Source: Porodaedalea pini
Taxonomy: Eukaryota; Basidiomycota; Agaricomycetes; Hymenochaetales; Hymenochaetaceae
Direction of reading: 5' to 3'
Length of the DNA stretch: 64,000 nucleotides
Assembly: GCA_002794775.1 (NCBI GenBank)
Contig: NBAY01000040.1
Location: 186,001-250,000 of the forward strand
Position numbers and translations under genes: made by a program. Under the pieces are notes generated by a model. The model was given only the letters and a program-made list of their open reading frames with translations, was not told where the DNA came from and ran no database searches. Of the stretch, positions 33,035-46,024 are shown piece after piece (the stretch's first letter is position 1; each line of letters begins with the position of its first letter).

Positions 33035-34837
33035 CTAGAGCCTCGCATGCTCGCCCCGCGGTGGCGGGATGCCGTACGGATTGTACCTGAGTGCATCCTT
33101 GTTCCCGTGTACGTCCTGCTCGATCGAGCGGTAACCGCCGACCGTCATTGTGATATCCAAATCCTGAAGTCAAGCAACTATAAGCAGATATCGACGCACC
33201 CGGAGTATAATAATAGACGTACCGCGAGAAGTGACTTCATGACGTGCCTACAGCCGTGTTCGCCGTCGTTCGACATCCCCCAGACGTAGAGCCTCCCTAC
33301 CTCGACCGCGTGCGCACCGAGTGCGAGAGCCTTGAAGACATCTGCGCCCGTGCGGATTCCAGAGTCGAATATTATTGTCAATTCTGCGTTTCATTATTTT
33401 ATAGTCAACATTGAGTGAGAAGTAAACGAGCAAAACAGAGCAACTGACTGTCTCCAACGGCCTCGACGATTTCGGGGAGAACTTCAAGACTGCCGACCGC
33501 GCCGTCGACTTGGCGCCCCGCATGGTTCGTCACGACGATGCCCTCGCAACCGACCTCAAGTGCGCGGCGAGCATCCGCCGCGCTCTGAATACCCTTGAGA
33601 ACGAAGGGCCGTCCGCCCGAGATGCGCTTCCACTGTACATATGCGATTCAGCACAAAGAAGCATTCGAAAATAAATGCTTTCATACCTCCTTGATGAACC
33701 ACTCGACCTTTTCCCATGTATGCGCCTTGCCATGCCAGACGCACGAGTCGATCCACTTGCCCGAGTCCTTCTGAAGCGCCTCCTCGCCGAACTTGCGCAT
33801 AAACGCGGGATCAGACCGCCCGTTCTCGTTCCCAACCTGGCCCGGAGGATAATAAAAGCTGATTATATTGATTGTCAGAATTGTACAGTCTGAAAAGGAG
33901 AAGTGGACAAACACGTAATTCGCGAGGTTGATGTCTGTGGGCCTCCAGCCGAGCTGCCATGTATCGACGGTGAACATAAGGACGTCAAAGCCGCTCTTCC
34001 AGGCGCGCTCCATCAAGCTCAGAGTCTTCGTTCATATCTCAGCATGCCATACGAAGAAATTACAACAAGTGGACAGCGCACCACTTCATCATCATGACCC
34101 GCATACAGCTGGAAGAAGCGCGGTGCTTTCGCGCGCGGATCTCCGCCGTTAGGACCATCATACGCGTGCACAGAGTTGCTTTCATTCGGTTCACTTGCGC
34201 CAGCATCATTCGCAGCCGCGACGTCCTCAATCGAGTTGGACGCGGCCGTCGAGAGGCAGTACTGTCGAAATTTGTTAAAAATAGTTACGCTGTTTAATCG
34301 AATGACCTACGGGTAGACCCAGTTCTCCTGCGATCTTAGCTGGGACAAGCTCGCCTTTCGGGCTATACAACTTATTTATGCCGATCGGCGCAAAGAGAAT
34401 TGGCGCAGGGATCTTGTGACCAAATAGAGTTGCTGCAAGGAACGCCGACGGAGAGTTCATTTAGTTCATTGAAAGCCGAATATGAAATGGAAGAAATCAC
34501 TTGTCAAGTCACGCGTGTTCGTATCAACGAGCATGCGAGGGATGATACGCCAGCGGTAGAACGCCTCGCGGTTCGCGCGGTCAGTCCAGCCCATCCCCGC
34601 ATTCGAGTTTGCATAGTAATAGCCGTGGTCGTTCAACTTGCGCTTTGTCGAGTCCGCCAGTTCATCTGGGTGGACAGAAAATGAGGGCACTGCAAGAACC
34701 GGTACAATCAGATACTATGAAAGGGTAATAGGGGGTATGAGCGTACTTATGCCGTGCTCGCCCCCATTCTTGAACACCTCACGCTGGTACAACGAATAGT
34801 GCGGAGATGGGCCCCTGGGCTTGTTGGTAGGATCCAT
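33035..34837 (-). CDS. FMN-dependent alpha-hydroxy-acid oxidase (lactate 2-monooxygenase-like)
   Basis: Starts MDPTNKPRGPSPHYSLYQRE at 34837 and ends EHARL at 33035, cut by about seven short introns; all visible exons are open. Conserved blocks of the FMN-dehydrogenase family in order: YYANSNAGMGWTDRANREAF, KIPAPILFAPIGINKLYSPK, APRFFQLYAGHDDE, SGFDVLMFTVDTWQLGWRP, GRPFVLKGIQSAADARRALE, IVVTNHAGRQVDGA with the catalytic His (codon 33522-33524), then TIIFDSGIRTGADVFKALAL with the FMN-phosphate Arg. The N-terminal YANSNAG segment and the long loop favour lactate 2-monooxygenase-type enzymes over glycolate oxidase. No signal peptide; cytosolic or peroxisomal (C-terminus ARL is a permissive PTS1-like tripeptide). 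Oxidises a 2-hydroxy acid with O2. Confidence 0.88.
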
Positions 34838-36735
34838 GGTTGGCGTTAGGAGTTTGGTTCAAGTGAGAGTTGCTGAGGATATGCTTTGTTAGCTCTTTGC
34901 TGAAGACTGGAGTTGAAATGCTGCTCGCCTTTATACTGTCGACCGTGCACAGGACCACAGTATACGGGCCAGTCAAACCACCGAGTGCAGTTACGACACA
35001 AGGGAAAATGAAGGAGATGAGTTCGTCCGTTTCGCCCGATGGCCTCCCGACAGTGAGACGGAGTCCCTTTACGTTCCGCGCACTTGCAGGACTATGACGT
35101 TGCATGCTCCAATGATCCCATTCATAGAGATTCGCTCCCTTGAGTGTCTGAGATCACCAGTTCTCCGTACAAACCGATCACTTCTATTAATCCACGCCCA
35201 CTTCCAACGGTGGTCGACTCTCCATCTGTGGTCTAAAGTAGTAACACCGATGTTGCTGCACTATCTTTGGCTGTGGTCAATTTTATAGAACTTGCTTTGC
35301 GCATCTTGAGCCGCGGAAATCATGCATCGGAATCCTGACACCAGTCGTGTATCTTGCTTGCGAGGACGTAGTAGGCAGGCAGCATGGTCGCAGTCAGGAA
35401 GAAAGCGAGTCAAATGCCAGTGACGTAGCTTACGCGACTCGGGACGCGCCGCGGAGAAGGCGCGCCTCGATCACGTGTACGCGAAACTTGGCTGAAGCGA
35501 GCTCCGCTAGTCACTTGGAATAAGTACGACGATGAGTCCCTCTTCTTCATAGTCGTGTCCAAAAACCTGTCGCCATTTCCTTCCGGACATTTGGGTACAG
35601 CTACGTAAGCTCATTAGCTTGTCAAAACAAGCACCAATCAACACAGTCACTATGCGTTGAGACAATGAGAGGTATTTGGACAGTGCAAAGAGGGAAAATG
35701 CAAAAGATATTGATTTGTCAATCACATCCTGGCGCGATTTCCCATGCTACCCGAGCTAATACGCACGTACCTCAGAGCATCAGGGCAGCAATCCGCCACC
35801 GTATACTTTGGGTTCAAACTCCTTCAACTCATTAACTTTCTCAAGGCTAGTGGCATGTGGTACGAGGTTCTGATCATTTGCTAGTTTTTACGCCAAAGAA
35901 CTAGGATGTCCGGCCTTGTTATCCCTGCTTCGTACATCGAGGCGATGCTCAAACACGATGAACCCATCAACACGAGGTAAAGCGTAGTTGATACAGCGCG
36001 CATATTCAACGCCTCGTTTAAGCAACGTGAAAGCTATGCTTCATCAATGGTACTAGCGGCGATAAATTCCGGAACGTGAGTCTCTTCTTTACTCCTTTAC
36101 TCCTTACTCTCAATTCGGTGCTTCCGGTTGGATTGTATGTTAGTCCATGCCGCCGAACTACTTGTGTCTAGTTCTGTCCAAATATCATGTCCCCGAGCCA
36201 CTACTTCCTTGCGCCTTGAGCGACACGTCAGCATCTCCTCTCGAGCATTAGTTTCAATCGTTTTGACTGACTCCCATCTTCTTCTCCAGGCACGTTCTCG
36301 CTTTACCGCTCGCGCCCGTATTCTTCCCTCGCAATTTTCTTGGCATCGGACCCGAAGCCAATTTCCCGCGCTCGAAAGACAAACCCGCCTTTCCGTGCGT
36401 TCTGTATGTTGAGCTTGTTGTGTTGTGATCGCCGTTTTGGAACAGTCTATCCATGATTGGCAGTGCTTCGCTGATGGCCTACCAGAGCGCGCACCCGCGA
36501 TCCGTCGCACTTCTTTGCCGACGCGTATGGAGAGCGCTGAGGCGGTTGACTGCGCCTGTACGGATTCCGCGCAACAAATAGAGAACGCTCGGACAAAGCT
36601 GTCTGCTCGTATAAAGAGTGCAGTACGCTTGAACAGAAGAGATTCATCATCTCTTTCTGTCTTTTTCTTTTGACTGCAGTACTTCCTCAATTTTCTTAAT
36701 ATTCCCTCTTCTCGATACGACCTAAGTTAATAGTC
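34838..36735. other. 1.9-kb region upstream of peroxidase 1, one possible orphan exon
   Basis: Mostly non-coding. At 35907 an ATG opens MSGLVIPASYIEAMLKHDEP followed by a donor-like GAGGTAAAG; further exons to 36300 can be imagined but I cannot confirm a gene. TATAAAG at 36610-36616 lies 120 bp before the peroxidase ATG. Confidence 0.4.
36610..36616 (+). promoter_or_regulatory. Candidate TATA box of peroxidase 1
   Basis: TATAAAG 120 bp upstream of the ATG at 36736; the paralogue at 44330 has TATAAAA at a similar distance (104 bp). Confidence 0.5.
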
Positions 36736-37975
<1,240 letters not shown>

Positions 37976-38332
37976 AAACTTATCCGTTACGATTTTCATG
38001 CTTTTGATACTTTTTGGATCGAGGACTTTTGTTTAAATTATCACTTTCAAGATGACGGACGTTCTGCTTCGCTTCCGACTCCAAGGAGCTGGACAATCAT
38101 AGCTAAATCTCATTTTTGTACTTACGAACTCGGACATCACGCATGGATCATTATAACTACATAGTAATTATTATTATCAGAAGAAAGTTTTCAATCGGAG
38201 TTCAAAATCTCAGTGCCGAGACGCGCCGCGTTTGGATATTGTTGCTCTCGCCGCATCAGTCAGTCGTTTGCTCTCAACCACGTTTTGCACCAGCCTCTGT
38301 TCTATCGCCCTTTATCACCCCACTGAGTCACT

Positions 38333-40258
38333 ATGAGTCGCTCTCGCCTTGACTTTATGGCAAAGGAAGAAGTACCACTTCCAGACCCAGTGAAAACTAT
38401 GGAGATCATATTCGATCGCATAAAGGACGTATATTTAGACTTTGACAAGGAAAAGCATCAGAAGCACTTGCTTGAGTCCGTTTCTCAAGATTCCACAGTC
38501 GAATGGGCAGTGTCAAGCTTTCTGGATAGAGTGGCATTGGAGGACTGCAATTTGCATCTTAGGTTATCCTTCCATCTTAGCGAGATCTCCTCAATGGGGG
38601 TAAGAGATTCATCTTGTATATTATTTTCAAAATAGCTAATTTGGCCTAGGTTTTGTTTGCCCTTTCAAAGGAAGTCTCCTTGAAAGAATACATCTCAACC
38701 TCAAACGAGAGTTGTTATGAAGTCGTCGAAGAAACACAATGTGCTTCATATGACTTCATATCTCAACCTAGCAGTCGGGCTGAATTAATAAGCTCTGTGA
38801 TTGAAAAGACCAGCATGCTTCTGGGAGTCTTGTAAGTTGAATACGATGCAGATGAAAATTTCCATCTTGCTTATACTTTCTCCTGCTTACAGAAGACTAT
38901 TCGATTATGCTAGAATTATCGATCAATACGTCAAACTCCAGAAGTTGAAATATGCAGTTGAGGGAGACGAATCCGATGTGCAAACAGTAGTCGGGTATGC
39001 ACAGGAAGTGAGCATTAACTTGATTTGTTTTTGCACAGCTGGTTGATAATGAATAGCTTTTGGATGGAGATCGTTTAGGTCGGACGCTGAAGGACATGGA
39101 ACGAAAGGAACTTGAACGTTTGATCTACAACGCAGCTAGGAAGCATGGGATCATCCCCTCACAATTCTACATCAATAATGTAAAACGTCTTGATGAGCAT
39201 CCATTTGGTGGTGGAAGCTACGGTGATGTGTACAATGCGCACATTAGGACCGTGCCTTTCCCTGGTCTTCTTTTTCCCATGCCTTGGCCTTCGTCCGTGA
39301 AAATTGAGCGCGTTGCTGTCAAAGTTCCTCGAATTTTCAGCGATTCTAGGAAGGAGGAAATGCATCGGGTAAGCCATCTCAGAGCCGCTCGATTGTGATT
39401 TTGAGTAATTATTTTCAGGACTTATGTAAAGAGGCAGTCATCTGGAAGCGTCTTGAGCATGACAATATCTTGTATCTCTGCAGACTTTGCAGGGAGGGAT
39501 TTCCTTCCATAGGTCTTGTATCGCCGTTCTGTCATAATGGCGATGTTCTTGCATATGTCAAGCGATATCCGCAAATGAATAAAAAGTCATTGGTAAGTGT
39601 GGATGTGTTAATATCTGAGCATTGAATCCTGAATTGCACCTGGAAGATGATGCAAATCTGCTCAGGGGTACACTACATGCATCGCAAAACACCCGAAGCA
39701 GTTCATGGCGACCTTAAATGCGTTGGTGCACAGTTTTCCGTTCTGTACAGCTGGTTCACGCATTGCGTGCCGATTATTTCTAGGCAAACATTCTCATTGA
39801 TTATAAAGGAGTTATAAAATCGCCGATTTTGGTTTGGCACGACTTGTTGGAATAGCAACGTCAACTGCCACCAGCGGGGGGCGTGGTACCTTCCGCTGGC
39901 AGGCCCCCGAGTTGATTGACGCTAGCGAACATGGAGGAGATGGACAGAGAACCACACAGACCGATGTCTATGCATTCGGGATGACATGCCTGGAGGTCTG
40001 TACTTCTTCACAATAATTTATGCATCGGCCCTCACTCACTGATTCAAATGACAGCTTCATACTGAAAAGGTGCCTTTTCACGACATGAGTGATATGGCAG
40101 TAGCAATTATGGCGCACGAGGGTACTGGACTTGAACGTGCGCTGGTCGCAGCCGAGGGTTGCGAGTATCTTATCCAGATTCTGCAGGCCTGCTGTCCGAC
40201 GAATTCTGACTCTCGAATGACTATGCGAGACATCGCTGAGACAATATTTGCCAGTTGA
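38333..40258 (+). pseudogene. Protein kinase of an accessory agaricomycete family (copy 1), frameshift before DFG
   Basis: Multi-exon gene, best preserved of five copies. N-terminal helical region of unknown function, residues ~20-240 (VKTMEIIFDRIKDVYLDFDK, RAELISSVIEKTSMLLGVL, LFDYARIIDQYVKLQKLKYA), a linker KELERLIYNAARKHGIIPSQ, then a kinase domain: glycine loop GGGSYGDVYNAH, Lys in VAVKVPR, alphaC Glu in DLCKEAVIWKRL, catalytic loop HGDLKCANILI, DFG, APE (RWQAPELID), and C-lobe to 40258. Between ANILIDYKGV and IADFGLA one base is missing in an A-run near 39815-39819, and no intron restores the frame. Family is tyrosine-kinase-like by HGDLK and its C-lobe. Substrates unknown. Lies between two peroxidases. 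Confidence 0.75.
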
Positions 40259-40693
40259 ACTCTTCGAATATATGCAGCTCTTGTAGACGGTGCAATATAG
40301 CGTCGGGCATTGTGGGAATTGATGTGATTCATCTCTCCCATTACTAGCAATTATGTATGAATTGTGATGAGTTGTAAATTGTATCGACTATAAAAATGTC
40401 TTCACTCACTGGACTGTAGTTTACATCTGCTTCGGTCATTGGAGCGTAAAAGAAGAGGTGTGCCATTACCACCGTCTCCGGTCATGGCCGCTGACATATA
40501 CTTCCGCTCACTTGCTGCTGATATCGACGACCAATGAAGATGCAAGACGCCGTGATTGGTGGAATATTAATGCGGGAGACCGTGCCCGATGTTCTTTCCG
40601 ACGCTCGCCGCTCCCTTTTAACGTCATGGTGTTCGACGCGTCTGACGGTGCCCGTGCGTCATTGAAAACTATCTTCCCTCTTGACCTACGGCC

Positions 40694-43223
40694 ATGTCGA
40701 CGCGCTCGGTAGCTCAAATGCGCCTTGGAGGTGCGACCACATCGACACGTCTTTATGCGGTCCGGAAGACACAGACGCGCTTGTTCTCAGCGAGTGCCGC
40801 ACGTGGGAAAGAGCGTCTAGTAATTCTTGGATCGGGATGGGGAGGTTATGAGGTGTTGCGTAGTGTGGACAAAAAGCGCTGGGGTGCGTTGCGTTGGTCT
40901 ACTACAGAGTGTCTGAAGGACTGACGAAAAGGAAGACGTGACAATGATTTCTGCATCGTCATATTTCAACTTCACTCCACTGCTTGCTAGCTGCGCGGTC
41001 GGCACTCTGGAATTCAGATGCGCTGTCGAGTCGGTGAGTGTGGGCCACTTCTTCTCGTGCCTTGTATAAGCTGAAATTTTGCTCTGCGATTTAGGTGCGG
41101 AGATACGCTCCAGAGGCTGTATGTCGATCTTGCCAAATGAAAGAGAATATAAATTGATGCTTCTCGAATCAGACGACATATCAGGCCTGGTGTGACAAGA
41201 TTGGTATGTATTTCAGCAAAGTATTCGCTGCGGATGGGGAACTAAATTTATGCCCAGACTTCAAGCAGAAGCTGCTCACTTGTGTATGTTTTCGATTCTT
41301 CCACTTCACCAAAAGCAATGAACTTACTTAATGCTCTGGTATCCTCTTTCCTACGCATATTCAGGTCCCTGCGACTCCCCTACCATCGTACTACGAGCGT
41401 GCGCAGCAGCTTCCGACACCTGCACCGGACGCACCATCCACCGAGCCGAAACTCGAGCTCGCTACGCAGGCTCAGATGATTGCCAAGAAGCCGCGCAAGG
41501 AGTTTACTATCCATTACGACAAACTCGTTATTGCGGTTGGTTGTTATTCGCAAAGTATGCTCGATGATTTCTAGAGAGATGGTTTTACTGATATTTGTTC
41601 GCTATAGCCTTTGGCATACCTGGTGTAAAAGGAGTATGGTTATTTCCTGAAGGACGTGCGCGATGCCCGAGCGATTCGTTCTCGCATACTCGAATGTATG
41701 CTCGTCTCCTACCTACGTAATACTAGATACCGTATTACCGACTAACTTACACGAATAAGGCTTTGAAGAAGCGTCCCAGCCAACGATCTCGGACATCGAC
41801 CGCCGCAACCTGCTCAACTTCTGCATCGTCGGTGGGGGCCCAACGGGTGTCGAGTTCGCCGCAGAGCTGCACGATTTGCTCGTGTCGGATATCAAAAGGC
41901 ACTACGGTGAGAAACTCGCACGCCTTGCGCGCATCAACCTGTACGATGTCGCGGATCGCGTGCTTGGCGGGTTTGAGAGCGGGTTGGCACAGTGCGTACT
42001 GTCTACCTTTGTCTGCCGCTGGGAAAGTTGCAGTCTGTGTTGAATGGAAGAGTTGACTTTGCATGTGGTACTTTAGGTATGCGGAACGGAAGTTCGCTAG
42101 AGATGGGATTAACGTCAGGCTAAAGCATCACGTTCAACGTGTCGAGGATGTGCGTAATAGCGTCTCTTGACTGTACTTCATCATGCTCACCTTGAATCCA
42201 GGGTGTGTTGCACATCAAGGAGCAGGGAGAAGGTATGTACTTTGTTGTCCGCTCGTATTCAAGCATGATATGACTTATGAAACTGAACAGTCCCCTTCGG
42301 CATTCTTGTCTGGAGCACGGGGCTCGCTCCCAATCCGCTCATACAGACCATCACGGAGATCGAAAAGGATGGTAAGACGGGAAGGTAAGCCTTTAAACCC
42401 GTGCGACAAGGCCCTTGTTGAAATATTCACACCGACCATCGTTGCTGGTTTTTTATGCATCTTTAGTTTGTTGACGGACAAGAATCTACGCGTGCTTCAG
42501 AAAGACGGGTCTGTCAACGAGGACGTGTGGGCCATTGGGGACGCTGCGATTGTCAAGGACGAGCTCCTTCCCGCTACCGCCCAAGGTTTGCTTCCTTCCT
42601 CTCCAACGTTCATTCGAGGCTTATCCGAGCCCTTTCCAGTCGCGTCGCAGAAGGCGAAGTATGTGACGCGCGTGCTGAACCGCCTTGTGCGTGAGCGACC
42701 CGTGTCCGAGCCGTTTCAGTTCCACAACCAAGGGAGCCTCGCGTATCTCGGTGACTGGTACGTCTCTTATTCCTCCCTTCATGCGAATGCTGCGAGAGGC
42801 CAATGGAGACCCTCCTTTTCTTCGCGATGTAGGAAAGCGCTGTACGACCGCACGAAGGTCGATAGTGGGCCGAAGGGGGCGAGGCTGGGTGAGTTTCTTT
42901 TTCTCTCAAGTGTGAAAAATCAAAATCAAAGTTTGCTGATGGTGGAATGTAATTGTGACATAGACGCCTTGCGTGGCTTCTCTGGCGTTCAGCATATTTC
43001 ACACGAACGCTCAGCATCCGCAACAAGTGCGTGCACCTTTCGACTTTCTTTGCTCTTTTCTCCGTGATTGCTAACAATGTCGCCTGGTGATTTCGTATAG
43101 AATTACCGTTCCGTATTACTGGTTCCTCAACTGTGAGTAATCCTCGTCCCCTCTACGATCATTCTTTCTGACATGTCTGTGCACCGTAAAGGGATATTCG
43201 GGCGCGACCTCACGCGTTTCTGA
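40694..43223 (+). CDS. NDE1: Alternative (type II, rotenone-insensitive) NADH:ubiquinone dehydrogenase
   Basis: About ten exons. N-terminal Arg/Ser-rich mitochondrial presequence (MSTRSVAQMRLGGATTSTRL), then the FAD-binding dinucleotide fold LVILGSGWGGYEVLRSV, FNFTPLLASCAVGTLEFRC, YDKLVIAVGCYSQTFGIPGV, the NADH fold NFCIVGGGPTGVEFAAELHD, VWSTGLAPNPLIQ, EDVWAIGDAA, and the membrane-associating C-terminus YFTRTLSIRNK, VPYYWFLNWIFGRDLTRF. Single-subunit enzyme that passes electrons from NADH to quinone without proton pumping on the inner mitochondrial membrane; inner versus outer face cannot be told. One extra G at 41631-41632, between GVK and EYGYFLKDVRDAR, shifts the frame and is not covered by an intron, so this copy is either damaged or carries a sequence error. 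Confidence 0.88.
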
Positions 43224-44329
43224 GCTCCTCCCCAGTTGTCGACTAACTCAAAATATCTCTTCAGATTGAATACGCGCAATGAATCCCCTACATCAGTAAA
43301 GTACATTGTATACCTGCTGCACGATCTCTAGACTCCATTATACTTTGCTCAGCTATCAGACCTGTTCAAAATGCTGTATGACAACCATACATTAGCGATA
43401 CTGCGCTTTTCCATGAACCCGTCTTTGGTGATCTCCTTTTTTTTTTCATGACTTTTGTGATGCACGAAGGGTCTGTTGCCGTTATCGCTGGCATGGAGCT
43501 CGCCACACAGGACGGATCTACATTCGGAATGTGCACCGTGAGGCTCAATACCACGATCCCGGCCTCCGAGACTGCTTTGCGCCTAGAAGCACAACGAAAT
43601 TGTCTTATTTCTTGACGGCGGCGTCGGCAAATGGGATAAGCGACTTAGCGGGGCGCTACGGTCTTCTCAAGAATCTCAACTGACGTCCAACTGGAAACGA
43701 AGCCATTAGCGACCGCCATGGGCACTGGTTGCCGACCGCTGCGGCCCGCCTTTACGTAGGGGCCGGACGCTTCCATGTCATTGAACTGTGGACTTGAGCT
43801 TGACTCGCGCCGAATCAATCTCAGAGTTGGTTTAAGGGTCATGTCGAGGACCCGAATGTCACTACAGTTCGGAAGACTTTCTTGGTCTTCTGTGCATAGT
43901 CTTTATGGTTTGCAAGTTCGCAAGTTCCTAAACATCAAGACTTTCGTTCACGGGGCACTTTACGCGCAATTTCTACCTTCTTCTCTGAAACCTGTACTTC
44001 TCTCCATTCTGCTTGAGCTCCCTCGGCGGCCAATCGCAACCTGTAAGACCTTCAATACTTCGCGCTGCTATCCCGACGGTTCGGACGCGTCTCAAACGCA
44101 TCGAAATGCTAACAACGCGATCTGTCCCTTGCGCTCTAAACCATTTTCCTGCAATATTCTCACTCATCCGCTTCTCCTGCGTCGAAGGATAAGTTGTTTG
44201 GCGGGCACCTGCTGCAACGTATAAAATGTGGAGACATAGATTGAGTTTTCGCCAGACTCGCGGGCCATAGCTATTCTCTGGCGACCCCATCGCTCGTGTC
44301 CGTCATCCAATCTCTACTTTCGCTTTGCG
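43224..44329. other. Region upstream of peroxidase 2, possible gene debris
   Basis: Minus-strand strings at 43842-43645 and 43554-43366 look coding-like but have no recognised motif. TATAAAA at 44220-44226 precedes the peroxidase. Confidence 0.4.
44220..44226 (+). promoter_or_regulatory. Candidate TATA box of peroxidase 2
   Basis: TATAAAA, 104 bp before the ATG at 44330. Confidence 0.55.
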
Positions 44330-45550
<1,221 letters not shown>

Positions 45551-46024
45551 ATGGGTGTCTAGTCTATTCTTTTATCCTTCACTATTAGACTCTTTATACT
45601 TTCTCATTTGGGGAAATCGATAGCATGTATAGAGCTTTGGACAAGTGGTGGGCATACTTCCAGGAGGCATTTAAAGTGACACATTCAATAATTGCACCTG
45701 ATTTTTTTGGTTTTGAGGCCTCGTGCTATTGTTCCACACTGAGTATGTAACGGTACCGCTTGTCAAAGTCGGAGCTTCAATCTGAACGCGTCGCGTCGCG
45801 GCAAATCCACGTGAGAATCAGATTAGGCCGCCGAGCCACGTGCGACCGACGCGTCGCGCGTTTTACCCGCGACCTTGATCCGGCGTCAAGTTGAAGCCTT
45901 CAACGTCCTCGAACAACGCTCTCACCCACTTTATCTGCATTCTTTCCCATAAGCTAGGAAAGATATAATCACAGAGGCTGGATCTCGCGTTTATTGTGCT
46001 GCGCGAAATCCGTGCTAGACGACA
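45551..46024. promoter_or_regulatory. ORC3 promoter region with two MluI cell-cycle boxes
   Basis: ACGCGT at 45786-45791 and at 45849-45854, each followed by CGCG, 171-239 bp upstream of the ORC3 ATG. MCB sites are the known target of MBF, which drives replication genes at G1/S in fungi. Confidence 0.6.

Noticed and set aside
35907..36000. Start-like exon MSGLVIPASYIEAMLKHDEP followed by GAGGTAAAG
   Set aside because: No convincing downstream exon; recorded only in the intergenic note.
36097..36690. 197-codon minus-strand frame upstream of peroxidase 1
   Set aside because: Low-complexity Arg/Ser composition, no motif, overlaps the peroxidase promoter.
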